The notes: generated by a model not told the origin, from the letters alone. A stretch of DNA of 64,000 bases from Ignelater luminosus (GCA_011009095.1 VTPC01000456.1:1-64000); one strand, 5' to 3'; positions 37,201 to 48,239 are shown, counted from the first letter of the stretch. Numbers and translations: made by a program.

Positions 37201-38320
37201 AAAAACAAAAACTCAACCCCTGCTTACTCATTCATTTGAAAACCACTTAGACCATTTTAAATATTTCGACAAGTCGCTTATTTATTTGTCTCTTTAATTT
37301 ACTTTTTCCTTTTGTGCCGCAAAAAATGAAAAATTCCGCTTTTATCACTACATAACGCATAGATTTTCTAGGAAGCTCTAGCAGTCACAGGGCCGTTTCG
37401 AATATGTTCAAGAAGTAATGATTGATTATCCTGAAAAGTTACAGGACGTCCGTCAGTGTGACGAGTCACGTTTATAGAATTTCTCCCGGTGATACAAACC
37501 TTCAGATGCCTGTACCAATTACTAATATTATTTTATCTTTCTGATACTTCAGACATTATAGTATATGTATCTTCAAAGTTTAATAAACTGAAAAGAAATC
37601 CAAATTTCCTATACGTAGTTAACAGTTTTTTGCAAATACCAAAAAGAAATTTTCGATCTTATAATAGTGTGGCAGATGTAATTCGATTAAACAAAAATAA
37701 AACTAACAACGATTAATACTCCAAGTTATAATTTCACTTGAATACACACGTAGACTCTTCAATCCAAAGACTAACAAACTCTCTCCAACACTTTGGGAAT
37801 TGTTCTAACAGCATCACATGGGTTATGACTTGTTTGAAAAAATTCTTTATAAATGGCCACAAAGATAGTTACTGAGTGGATTGAAATCAAGAGATCTTGG
37901 AGGCCGATCTTTCCGTATCAATTCTTTTTTTGTGGAACTGCCACGCATTTAATGAAAATGAACAGGAATTTCAATAAGCATAAAGCTAATCATGGAATAC
38001 ATTTTGTACTAATAATATCGGTAAAGATTCTTACAAGAAGAGTTCCTAATTGTAGTTTATATTCAATTATGGCGGACCAAATATTTGAAACAAAGAACAG
38101 AAAATGACAAAAATGAAATAAACAGGAACTAAAAGATGAAGAATTAAAAAAAACAATACCGATATGAGATGGAAAGAAATATATTTATGAAAACTGGAGG
38201 GAAACAAAAATATGTATAAACCAAGTAAACTCAGGGCCGGTTTCAAACCTTACTGCAAACTCAGACTTTTGCGCTCCCCATCCCATTTGTGACAAGCGTA
38301 GGAGAGCGAAACCCAACCTT
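34210..38320. other. AT-rich non-coding stretch
   Basis: No gene or element is firmly recognised. Open frames at 34,223-34,534, 35,277-35,465, 37,489-37,716 and 37,853-38,107 (+) are unassigned. The last has a weak transposase-like look (see rejected items). 35,470-37,480 is especially AT-rich. Confidence 0.45.
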
Positions 38321-38324
38321 GAGC

Positions 38325-39450
38325 CAACCTAGATTATTTATTGGAGGACAAAGTCCGACTACAAACTTCTACTGCCTTAGATGACCTATTGGAAAGTACA
38401 GCCCGACACGTATTGGTATTTATTATTTTAAAAACTTAATGAAGGACAAAGCCCGAGCTTGGACCACCAAGGGTGGTCCGTTAAGTGACACAGCCCAACG
38501 CCCAACACAGGGCGAAGCTTGACCTTTTGCCACCACAGGTGGCCTGTTGAAGGGTGCAGCCTGACACGTGTTTATATCTAGCTCTTTTAGAAAGGTTTCA
38601 TGAAAGGCTCAGACCTACCTTAGGCTACCGGAGGTGCCTTGTTGAGTTGTGCAGCCCGATGCTCCATAAACAACGTTGATGTAGGGCAAACTGGGCCTTC
38701 TGCTATCACAGGTGGGCTATTGAAGGGCGCAGACCGACACCTGTTTGCGTCTAGCTTTTTAAAAAAGATCAATGGAGGATGCAGTCCGACATTGTTGAGT
38801 GGCCAGACGCTCGACCTTCTGACGAAGCGTAAACTCAGAAAACGGAAAGGATATGTCTGGAAAGACGATTCATGATTAACTAAACAGAAGTGGTGTTATT
38901 TGGGAGGATAGCTTAGGAAGGGCGAAGGAAGCAGTACGGTAAAGAAGATTTCTACGGCTCGGTGTCTTCCCCCTTAGTAATAAGTACGTATATAGGATCA
39001 GAGGGGAAAGGGATTGGCGGGACCATTATTGGCCTGCAGGATCTGGAGGCTGTGACACGAACCAAATAAATATAATAGCGCAAGTTTAGTTTTTTCGGAC
39101 GAAAGATGTTACTATTAAGGAGATACTAGAGAGCGTAGTGTCATTAGATGAGACGCTCTCCGCGACGTTTTGCGAAATCTAAAGATAAAGATCTCGCTCA
39201 ATCCAAATTTAAATGTCACCGCAGGTGGCTTGTTGAAAGGCGCGTGTTTTGTGTTTAGTTTTGTTTAAAGAACGATAATAGTTAGAGAAGACCTACTTTT
39301 AGCCAACGCAGGTGGTTTGTTGGAGGACGTAGCTCGATCAGTGTTCGTATTTAGCTTTCTTAAGATGAAAAAGCAAAATGATCGTTATTGGTAGTCGCCA
39401 CAGGCAGCCACATTCGTTTCTACTCCAAAGGGTTAAAGAAGAGGGAAACT
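38325..39450 (+). repeat. Two-module GCCCGA repeat array, best-preserved patch
   Basis: Two modules alternate. Module 1 has a TCTAGCTTTTTTAAAAAG-like step, an AATGAAGGACAAAGCCCGA-like box and a YTT end. Module 2 has a CCACCACAGGTGGCCTGTTG core, an AAGGGCGCAGCCCGACAC box and a GTGTTTGTATYTAG link to the next module 1. Boxes lie near 38,347, 38,400, 38,450, 38,489, 38,560, 38,650, 38,720, 38,785 and 39,325. The CCACC.xAGGTGG core is a short inverted repeat. Spacing is about 45-85 bp. A 78-codon frame at 38,639-38,875 is read through the repeat. The 38,880-39,200 part is GC-richer but less regular. Confidence 0.7.
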
Positions 39451-40240
39451 TTAGCGCAACTTAGAACCTGGAAGCCGACCAGATCTAGGTTACTTCCTTA
39501 GATCAATCTTAGACTGCAGTTTTTTGAACGTTGCAAAAATACTAGAAATAAACCTGAGACTGTTAACTTAAGACGTTTGCTTTCCAACACCTTGCTGCAC
39601 TTAGTTTAAAAATGAATGTTTTGAGGGTATTTGGCATTAAAACCCGTTAGCACCCTACGTTACCGTATAGTAACGCTAACAGGGGTCTATAAATTTGCTA
39701 ATTGTAGATGTAATTCGGTGGCTACTGTGTAGATGATGTAACTATCCGTTAGCGTAACGGTTGAACATGACCTGAACTGCCATATATTGTGTGTTCCCGT
39801 GCACGTGTATGCCTTGGAAGTAGTAAATTTCGTTTTAAAGAGTTAAGCATTCTAGTTTGATCAACTATGAATTTCCTCTTACAATGAGAGGGTAGAGTAA
39901 GCCCATTGTAGCCATTTTAATGACCGATGCCGGAGTTCCAAAGCTAACGAAAATCTACTGTATTCATCTACAACTGTTAGAAGGCTTTTATTATAGGATG
40001 CAGAAGGTGAAAGTTTATTAAATTCTAAGTATCGTCTTTCAAAAGAAGAGGTTACTTTGATGAGCCTGCTATTGTTTCTATAAAATCTTGGTTTTATTAT
40101 ATTTTATGATACAAGTAGAACAAGACAAACTCGTTCTTTCTTATTTTTTTTATAGAATTAGGCAAATTGTTAGAAAAGATCCAATGAGCTGTGCAAGTAG
40201 AACCAGGATCATATAATTATACTATTAGCACATACATTAG
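39450..40240. other. No recognised gene
   Basis: Mixed-composition sequence after the repeat patch; nothing is recognised. A TAACGCTAACAGGGG-like stretch near 39,670 is not part of a visible array. Confidence 0.4.
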
Positions 40241-40241
40241 G

Positions 40242-40660
40242 TCAGTAATGGGCTTTTAGGAATAAGTCGACTGTATTATCCAGTCTTTCAAGGTGATAAC
40301 TAATGTCATGTTTAAAACACGCTAGTTTTAAACGCCATATAATTTTTAATCTTTCCTGAATGTATGGTGTTAAACATAGAAGATATGGGTACTTGTACCG
40401 TAATAAGTTTAAGATGTCAACCAATAAGATGATGCTTCTATTTCGAACGAGTCTTGACAATTACTAAAGCCTCTTTTACTACAACTAAATGTCTTTTTTC
40501 GCTATTGGAAAGTGTTCTTGGAAAGAAGGCAACTGATCTGCCACTCTGTAATAGTATTGCAACTATGGAAAACTCTGAAGCGTCTGTTGTAATAATAAAC
40601 CGAATTTTGTGGTCTATTGCTTCAGTAGATGCCTTTTCTGCATGAGATTTCAAATTTTTA
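40242..40660 (-). pseudogene. Ty3/gypsy RNase H fragment
   Basis: The minus strand reads NLKSHAEKASTEAIDHK, then TTDASEFSIVAILLQSGRSV (the TDAS...(I/L)GA.L.Q first strand with its catalytic Asp) and AFFPRTLSNSEKRHLVVVKE (the (A/V)FFSRTL...E++....KE.LA region with its Glu). After a frameshift at about 40,440 it continues as PYIQERLKIIWRLKLACFKH and DISYHLERLDNTVDLFLKAH, matching the (K)I..(W)R(L)(E)L..(F/Y)(D)..(I)...PG..N..(A)D.LSR end. RNase H degrades the RNA template during reverse transcription of the element. No reverse transcriptase or integrase flanks it. Confidence 0.85.
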
Positions 40661-41890
40661 AAACAGGTACCAAATCTCTGAAGACACAGGAAAAAAATTA
40701 CATTCAGCTAGTTCCGTGCAACTATTGCATTTAACTCTTCCAATTCCACATTAAGCTTTTGCTTTTGAAACGTTGCATGGAATCATGTCAATAACATACC
40801 TCAGTTATACATGGTATTTGTCTTTAAATATGCAGTTTGCTTTTCCCTCTACCGATTTTCACGCCAGGAAGGATACTCCAAAATATATCCTACAACAAAC
40901 CGGTTGGAAAAAAATGAATTATGGATGAAGCGGCTGCAAACGAGAGATGAGCAATAAAGAAAACTACCAAGACAGAAAAACAAATGAGACGTTATTGCAA
41001 ATCAAAAAAAGGAGAATAGTGTAAAAGAGCTAGAAGAACAATTAATAAGTCTAGTAGAACAAAGAAATTGTATAAAGAACTAGGAAACGAAGAAAGCAAT
41101 AAGAAGTCAATATACAACATACAAATTATAAAATTGGGTGGTACTAACATTGATTCACAGGATGGAATCCACACCATGAGCTCAGAGATGTAGGGAATAC
41201 CAAACGACTATCTATAATCTCTTCATCAATTTCAAGCAAGCAAGCAGAATCAACAGAACAAAGGTAAATGATACCTTACTAGATAGGAATTATACTCTTA
41301 ATAAAACACAATATAAACTTGTATTAAAGTATGTGTTCAAAATCCATTTCATCACTATTCTACTCAAATAAAAATAATCCCGGATATGGAAAAACTAACG
41401 TTAAGGAAACCTCATGTTTGAACAAATTTACGAATTTGGCAAAAATTTATTAAAAAAATTAAAAAACTTACCAATCCCAAAACTTTAATGTAAAAACTAT
41501 CAACCTTAAGAAGTTAAATAAATTAAGTGTACTAAACAAGCTCTTTTCCCACAGCTGTCTAACAGGTCAAAACGATGAAAGAGATGAAATAAAATAAACC
41601 TGAAACAGAAATACCAAACGAACTACCTAATTAGTCACTTATTAAGCTTGTCCAAACTCTCTGAGGGAGCTCACAATAAAAAATTCAACGTTTCAAAGCC
41701 AACTCACAATTTCATACTGACATCGTACTAAATAATGAAAGGAAAAGAGCTAGATCTTTCCTAAATTAGTAAATTAAACTTGAGCCGTTACCTTTACTTC
41801 AATACAAAAAGCTGGTAGTTTTTAATTTCACGTGTCCGGAGATTTCCAAATTGTAAGTAGAATACAGGAGCTTACTAATTGTCCTTGAAC
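40660..41890. other. No recognised gene
   Basis: AT-rich. A Lys/Arg/Glu-rich plus-strand stretch at 40,960-41,170 has the flavour of the linker before a LINE reverse transcriptase, but no motif confirms it and 41,300-41,890 shows no reverse transcriptase. Confidence 0.35.
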
Positions 41891-41896
41891 AGCAAG

Positions 41897-42070
41897 ATGT
41901 AGCAAAGGTTACGACGCAGTGGTAGAATGCCCGTGGATACACTAGACAAGAAATTCTAGATAGCCAGGTTCAAATTTGATTCCGCTCCCGGAACAAACTC
42001 ATGGATTAGACACGACGGTGAAGAAAAGATTCGTAACAGGAGACAGCACACTTACCCTCAATCACTGAGG
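41897..42070 (+). repeat. tRNA-like SINE head
   Basis: ACGACGCAGTGGTAGAATGC (41,911-41,930) resembles an internal promoter A box of a tRNA (xxGCNNAGTGGTAGAxxGC). GGTTCAAATTTGATTCC (41,967-41,983) resembles the B box and T arm (GGTTCRANTCC). The spacing of about 45 bp fits RNA polymerase III internal promoters. There is no good cloverleaf: the anticodon stem is not evident and the acceptor ends do not pair, so this is a tRNA-derived SINE or decayed tRNA pseudogene rather than a working tRNA gene. Its 3' limit is not defined. Confidence 0.45.
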
Positions 42071-42439
42071 CTCGATGCACACAAAAACAAAATTAGCTAT
42101 AGAACTACAAATATAAATCGGCTCTCTCTGCCAATCCTAGCTTTTCTCCACCTAACACGAGCCGGTCGGAACTCTCGCTTCACAGACTCTAGATATCTTA
42201 AGGCTGGAGGAATAGACTGTGTCCCGCTAATGACTAGCAAATTAGATGTGAAGGTACCAACCCCATGGAACGGTAGCAAATCAACCGTTGCAAAATTCAT
42301 GTTATTGACGGGAGAGAAGATTGAAATTCAAGACAAAACGTTACAAACACGTGGTTTTGAATTTAAGCCATCTCAATCTCAAAGTACTCCAGAAAATGAT
42401 ACGAAACCAGAAATTACAACAAAAAAAAAAGATAAATAA

Positions 42440-43065
42440 ATCTGCCATATTAAGCTCCACCATACTTACAGACACATTCTCAGAAGTTCTCATTTTAAAA
42501 GGAAAACTAAATGAGAAATCCACAACACCATGAGCAAACCGATAATGACTTATGGAGCCTAAACTTAGAGCTTAACTAAATTAGATAAGAACAGTTATAG
42601 AAAAAGAGTGGGGAAGATTATGAAAAGTGTATTATGCCCCAAGAAAGAATATGAACAGTTCAGACACCTGATTAACAATGGTATAATCGTGCTTAACAAC
42701 AAGACAAATAGAGTGAAATACATAAAAATGCAGAAACTTAAATAGTTGGGCGACATGCAACGAATAGAGAATTCAAATTCAGTCGAGACGAGCACCAATG
42801 GCACTCTGATGGTACGAGTAAGTGTGGAGGAACGAAACATGAATAGATTGAGAATATTAACAACGATCTGAAAATTTTGAAAACAAAGAAACAGAAAAGG
42901 ACAGCCAAAAATAAAATGAAATGGGCGAATACAAGTGAAGAAGCATTGCATCACCTTGAACCGTTACAGAAAAGACCGGAGATTGGCGCATCCCGCTTTT
43001 ATTTTCCACCCAATGGAGCCAATTGGTTGACTTTATTGTCATCAAGAGGATAGTTACAGTGGCTG
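42440..43065 (+). pseudogene. LINE C-terminal region
   Basis: In sequence along the plus strand: KPIMTYGA (the (P)(V)LTYG.E motif), SYRKRVGKIMKSVLCPKKEY, then VKYIKMQKLKxLGDMQRI (the V..I+..RL+W.GH..RM motif), and KQRNRKGQPKIKxNGRIQVK (the +.+GRP+.RW...V). Then NRYRKDRRLAHPAF, replacing the usual A.DR..W+. This is the region after the reverse transcriptase of several LINE types. Frameshifts and stops are frequent. Such 3' fragments are what remains after 5' truncation on insertion. Confidence 0.7.
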
Positions 43066-43069
43066 ATGA

Positions 43070-43500
43070 AGAAGGTTAATTACAGCTTTATCTTTGTTTT
43101 ACAGTAAGGACCTCAACATTGCCATTATCTTGTGAGTATCTCTATTCGTTGGTTTTCTATCGACAGTTTCCATACAGTGACGTAACTGAGTACCATTGCG
43201 TCCCACCGCAGAGTTAGGGGAATGGTATTGATCTAGGAAAAATTATTTTTTGTAAATTCCACAATGCATTTAATTATTTCTAACTTTAATTTAAAACCCA
43301 ATTGGTACAAAAAAAGCATAACAGCTGTACTACAAATACTGAGACAATGCAAAGGCGCATGATTTCTCTAACTGCGAGTAATCATAAGCATATCTTTGAG
43401 TAATGTCGCACTATAATAACAATAACTATTTGAGACATCCCAATGAAATAAACAACTTCATTGCAAAATCATTTGATTTTACAAACTGACTAAAACTTAA
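43070..43500. other. Spacer without recognised feature
   Basis: AT-rich sequence between the LINE tail and the pogo-type transposase remnant; no open frame or repeat is recognised. Confidence 0.4.
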
Positions 43501-43504
43501 AAAT

Positions 43505-44985
43505 TTAAATAGTTAGAACACTGCACATTTGACAAATTTCAATTTTGAAACTTATCTGATTTTTCTGGTGAGGAAAATTCACACGCTCAAAGTCTTGAGG
43601 AGAATACTGACATGCATCTAGGAACAACATCTGTACTACAATTCCTTTTCTTTTTATTGATTTCCACACATATATTACTAATTTCGTTTGCCCTTCTCTA
43701 TTTGAAGCAGAAGCATAATTGGGCAAGATCCACATCTTCATCTGATGATTCTGTTCAATATTTCTTCTTAAGCTTTTTTTGATTTTTCTTAGTCGTTTTT
43801 TGTTTTAAATATTAGCTTTTTAACTGCATTTTCATCTTTTCTTTTTTTTTCTTATTCTTCAGTCCTTCTGTTTGGTTTGTTTTAAACTTATGCCTCTAAT
43901 CAGACTTTCATTAGAGTAGTACTTAGTTAAAATCTCAGAATGTTGTTTTTTCTTCTTTACAGCAATTTCCTTCTTCGGAATTGGAACAAAATTAAAAAAA
44001 TCTGTTTGGACTACATTTTGAAGTCGATGTTTAAAGGTCCTAGTAGATAATGGATGGGTTTCAACTCCCACATGCTGCTATGAGTGGTTCATCATTTATA
44101 TAGATAATTTTTCAAGATTTGGGCTTTTTTCTGCTAAACTAGAGGATCTAGTGGATTTTGGAATTGCAGGCTTAAGTGAAGCTTCTACTACAAGCTATCG
44201 TGAATTGTTTACCGGGCATTTCAAGCAGAAAACTTGTCAGGATTGAAAAAAAATATCGCAGTAGCACAAAATGCAATGACTGCTTTTGACATTGTAGCGA
44301 CTTTCACAAATGCCTTGTTTAGAAGTTTTGCTAAATCATACTCAGTAATTTTTTGATGGTTTGAGTTGATGAGATACAAATCATATTTTTTGTAAGGTGC
44401 TTTCTTCAAGGAACTAAAAATCGTTGGATCCAAGGGCTGCCGACCATGACGTATGGGATGTGGAAGTGACATCATGTGAATATGATTGTTTTTTGCTGAA
44501 CTCATATGGTTGTTATGATTATCAAGAATCTGTAAAACTGTCTTATTTTCTGGGAGGTTTGTTTAAAGAGCAGGTGTCATTCTTTGGCTCGGAGAGATCA
44601 ACATGAATGGAGGGATGTAGTATTTCCCAAAAATTACTGTACTAGCAGTTTCCACTCTTTTGGCTCCTTTGGGCGCAAACACCGTGGAACACTTGTTTTG
44701 GATTGTGATTTCTGTTTTGTCTAGGTTGTAGATTCTATTGTGTGGGATATTATATTTTTCAGTTTAGAGATTTTCATAAACTAACTTCATCTGTTCTTCA
44801 TTAAATGCATTAATTCTGTTGATACTAAGTATTTCTTCAAGTTTAAGATATAACGTCGCATGTTTTTGAGTGAACTGCACTACTTACTATGTTTTTTCTT
44901 CTATCAAAAAGCGTTTTTATATTGTAAAACAGCGGCTGAAAATTATTTTGTCATCTAAAACGCAATTTATCCAGCGCCTCTTGCC
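43505..44985 (-). pseudogene. pogo/Tigger-type transposase, DDE domain part
   Basis: On the minus strand: INRINAFNEEQMKLVYENL (about 44,830-44,768), then EKYNIPHNRIYNLDKTEITI, where normal copies have (I)YN(V/M)DE(T)G, so the Asp is kept and the neighbouring Glu is Lys. Next come APKGAKRV and FGKYYIPPFMLISPS. A deletion removes the stretch before the second Asp. ILDNHNNHMSSAKNNHIHMM and SLPHPIRHGRQPLDPTIF (44,530-44,420) carry the second Asp and the QPLD motif. A frame to 44,221 ends in FFFNPDKFSA (the (G)(I/L)(Y/F)PFNP.(V/I)F motif). A Lys-rich tail and a possible Cys-poor C-terminal region continue to about 43,505. The enzyme would cut and join its own element ends. The N-terminal part lies 3.3 kb away at 48,290-48,630. 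Confidence 0.82.
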
Positions 44986-44999
44986 ATAGAAAATTCATT

Positions 45000-46195
45000 A
45001 AGTCACGCGCGCGCGCAACATGTGCTAACCATTGTTTGTTTATTACTGACACAGAGGTTTTGTAGTACAGGGATAGCTTTAAAGAGCATTATTACTGAAA
45101 GAGCAAAAGCAAAAAAACGAAAACAATTACAAGGAAGAAGGTCAACGAAGTTAGGTATGAACATTTATTAATATCTATGATATTCAGTTATAGGTCACAC
45201 GTAGTGAATTATGTCGTTTGCTTTTACAGTTTGTTGTGCAATGTAATCATAAACATGGTAATTTAGAGTGTAAATATATAACCAACAAAGAAGTTAGAGC
45301 CTGCCGTGCAAAATTCTTTAAAGGAAAAATCAAAAAAATCAAGACAATAAATTAGCTGATTTGATTACTGTAAGCCTCACCAAAAGACAGAGATGTTGCA
45401 AACAAGCTGACAAACCGCAAGCTTTTACTGTAAAATATCAGGGAAAATAATCTTTGTGTACTATTGTTCTATCTAATCGTGCTGTAAAACCTTTAGCTGT
45501 GGAGGAAAACAGATGAACTGAAGATTGAAGTTTTTTATGGCCGTTTCGTATTTCCTAAAAAAGATTTAAAACGGTCCGGTCTGGGATTTAAAAGGGAGTG
45601 TCGAGATGGAAACAGAGAATCTGCAGAGAAAATCGAAACGCTTGAAAATATAAAAAAATCTATTGATCAATTAAAAGAATGTACTTATCCTGTGAGTTTA
45701 GCGTTACATCGCTTTGGAAACTGGAAGCTAAAATAAGAACAGTTGCTAAACAATTTCGCTACAACAAAGTGTCCCTAAAACTTTCAAGTCTGTGAATTTA
45801 ACTCTCCCTGTAAGGCGACACTCATTTTTGCCCGCGGATAGAGTGTTTTGGTCGCGTTGAGAAGTACACGTAATTAAAAGTGCAAATGGATGGGCCATGA
45901 TTGGGTCATAAATGACATAAAGAGAAGCATCATCAACTTCCAAAACTTACAGGGATTAGTCAAGCTAAAAGAATTCGTATTAAGAGATATAGATAATCGT
46001 ATAGTTGTGAAACTAGAATTAGTTTACAGAAAAAATGACTCTACAAAGCAGTTTGAGTCATTACTGAAACTAGAAAAAGATAAGAGCAATACAAGACATA
46101 ATGAGTTTCTTTTTTATCAACAAATTAAATATAAAAAAACGCAAGGTATGTTGAAGTTGCTTAAATTTTATTCTACCAGTATGTCATAGTAGTCC
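45000..46195 (+). pseudogene. Remnant of an unclassified multicopy arthropod protein
   Basis: Plus-strand pieces include KKRKQLQGRRSTKLG, FVVQCNHKHGNLECKYITN (about 45,230-45,290), ALHRFGNWKLK-like debris and a clean 99-codon frame at 45,890-46,189 starting GHDWVINDIK and ending LKLLKFYSTSMS. I recall proteins with a GHDW..NDIK start of the last segment and a C-terminal LL+F(I/L)P.... end as highly repeated in arthropod genomes and often linked to transposable elements, but I cannot name a domain. The last segment stops only about 27 bp before the left arm of the inverted-repeat element. Confidence 0.4.
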
Positions 46196-46215
46196 ACTAA
46201 CAGGGTACTTTTACC

Positions 46216-46550
46216 TAAATCAGATAAAAGGTTTTATTTTTCCATCCTGTATATATTTTTAATAGAAGGACGAATGTAAGTTCTCGACCTTCGTAGTCCT
46301 CGAGAGAACTTTCTCTGTCCAAAAAGCTTTGAAATTTTCGGACTTTTTTCCAGTTTTTCGGTTATAACTATTTTCGGGTCATTCCTAGCAAGTAATAGTC
46401 ATTATCAACTTGAGAGATGACAACTTTTGTAGCAAAAAGGTTTTTATAATCTCAGTATCAAGCCAGTTACAGTTTGTCAAAGTTTAGCAAGATTTGCCAT
46501 TTTTTCTAAAAGTTGGGTTTTCACCTTCAGAGGCGGTTTAATTAACGGGC
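46216..46550 (+). repeat. Left inverted arm
   Basis: About 335 bp, inverted relative to 47,899-48,239. It begins at TAAATCAG and ends at TTAACGGGC. Homology stops sharply at the inner end, where the interior gene sequence starts. Confidence 0.8.
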
Positions 46551-46559
46551 ATGGCTTTT

Positions 46560-47898
46560 CTGACCGGATAAGCATTTCTTCCATCCCCATTCCAGCGATC
46601 TTGTTTCTTGACCCAACCATGTTTGCACCTTATGATGAGTTTGCAGTGAATGAAACCTTACTGCATCTGCTGTAGGTGGCTATCGTGCTAAGTTAAAAGT
46701 CGTGCTTGCGACCGATGTGACAAACAAATGATGTCTCAAATGGTCCAGTGATTCACGGCTCTGTTTTTGACTATAGAATGCCAGGACGAGCTGTTGTCGT
46801 GGGGTTCAGAGAATTTCTCTGCTTCTACTTTCAGATGTGAGTGTTGTTCAATGAAAAAACATAATTTTGATTTGCCGTGGCCACAAAAAGCTGAAGTTGT
46901 TTCACATCCTGTAAATGCATGAATGAAGAGGATATGTGTGGATCAAACTTGAAGGAAGTGGTTGGGTATCATAAACCTGTTTTTTTTGCCTTTTCCTGGT
47001 TTAAGAAAGTAAAAGTTCTCATAAGTGTTTACTAGCCCTGTTAGGAGAACGAGAATGTCAAGATCCTCACTAATTTCGAACTTTTCTGTTTGGGAAACAG
47101 CTCTAGAAACAATCAACTTATCTGCAGCTTCTTTTGTCTGTTGAACTTAAACGCTTTCATTTCCAAGAAACATTTTCTAGGTCACTGCAACATTCGTTTC
47201 TTCACTGAAAATGATGTCACCTTTTAGAAGACTTCGTTCCTCTCCGCGAGGGATCATTTGGATATTGATCAAAAATATCTGTGATGTTAGAGACATAATG
47301 CTTTATCAAGTAGGCTTCATATTTTCTGCAAATCTACCTTATGTAGCCGCAATCCTTCATCCACAACAAAGCTTTTGATGTTTGGTGCTGCATCATGAAG
47401 AGGTGTGAATGCTTTATATAGGGATGATTTTGTTTCCTTGCGCAGGCCTTCTTTAGAAAACAAAGACGTGGGATACGGAGCTAGTTCAAATGTGAAACAG
47501 TGTTAATGGGTTGACATCTTGTTTCTTATCTTTGGAGCTGTGCGGGGCAAGTGTAATAACCTTATTTTTGCCCTTAAACCCCACATTTTGAAACTCCTCA
47601 CCAATAATTTTTGAAATCCCCTTACTTCCAACTTTTACTGATAAATGACGTTGACCTTTACATCCTCAATTAATCCATTGCTGATTGACATGATAACATC
47701 ACTTTCTGGAAACAGGGGGTGTTGAGACAGCCAATCTAGCATTTTTTTTATTCTCTCCATTGCCTCTATCCTTGCGTGAAGATCCTAAATCAACATTTTG
47801 CTCACTAGTTCCAGATGATAGGTCATAGTATTCATCAATTTTCTGACAAATATTCTGCAGACTTGTTATCCCCGTAGTGAACTTCGTAGGCACACGGC
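46560..47898 (-). pseudogene. Interior gene of the inverted-repeat element (nuclease-fold-like family)
   Basis: The minus strand starts with a 64-codon frame from 47,893 (PTKFTTGITSLQNICQKIDE). Further on come DAAPNIKSFVVDEGLRLHKV (about 47,390), then SEDLDILVLLTGL and YFLKPGKGKKNRF (47,070-46,980), HAFTGCETTSAFCGHGKSK, and finally SLDHLRHHLF, PPTADAVRFHSLQ and KVQTWLGQETRSLEWGW. Proteins with a D.D.LVLL....... (V/I)YF(L)KPG+GK, HAF(T/S)GCDTTSA and PPT..A...H..R...Q(V)..W.G....P..WGW order are, as I recall, highly repeated and uncharacterised in arthropod genomes. The spaced Asp residues suggest a PIN/FEN-like nuclease fold, which is inference. Frameshifts and stops break the copy. Confidence 0.62.
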
Positions 47899-48239
47899 GC
47901 CCGTTAATTGAACCGCCTCTGAAGGTTAGAACCCAACTTTTAAAGAAAATGGCAAATTTTGCTGAACTTTGACAAACTGTAGCTCTCTTGGTATTGAGAT
48001 TAGAAAAAACTTTCTGCTACAACAGTTTCGGAAAATCATCTTTCAAAGTGATAATAGACTATTTCTTGCTAGGAGTAACCAGAAAAAAGTTATAGCCGCA
48101 AACTGAAGAAAGTCCGAAAATTCCGAGGTTTTTTGGGTGCAGAAAGTTCTCCCCAAGGCTACGGTGGTCGAAAACTTATATTCGCCCTTTTACTAACAAT
48201 ATATATAAGATAAAAAAATAAAACCTTATACCTGATTTA
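47899..48239 (-). repeat. Right inverted arm
   Basis: About 341 bp, the partner of the left arm, differing by scattered substitutions and short indels. Its inner end runs directly into RVPTKFTTGIT of the interior frame on the minus strand, so the coding frame begins at or inside the arm. Confidence 0.8.

Larger units (their letters stand above)
46216..48239. mobile_element. Element with ~340-bp inverted terminal arms
   Basis: 46,216-46,550 and 47,899-48,239 are inverted copies of each other, alignable end to end with scattered differences and small indels. Shared blocks include TAAATCAG at the outer ends, AATTTTCGGACTTT, TACTCCTAGCAAG-like and TACAGTTTGTCAAAGTT, and TTAACGGGC at the inner ends. 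Between them 1.35 kb reads on the minus strand as a decayed protein gene. This is the layout of a cut-and-paste DNA transposon, though the exact outer ends (perhaps a CAGGG-like end near 46,201) and any target duplication are unclear. It lies inside the pogo-type remnant. Confidence 0.72.

Noticed and set aside
37853-38107. mariner-type transposase C-terminus (FPYQFFFCG, RRVPNC, QIFE)
   Set aside because: The pieces vaguely recall the PDL.P.D(F)FLWG and R...C....G..FE motifs, but the spacing is too short and no catalytic residues are identifiable.
40960-41170. Linker of a LINE before its reverse transcriptase
   Set aside because: Only a Lys/Arg/Glu bias; no reverse transcriptase motif follows in 41.2-41.9 kb.
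44998-45012. Z-DNA-forming (CG)n tract as a functional element
   Set aside because: Only about six CG steps (CACGCGCGCGCGC); short, and isolated in element debris.
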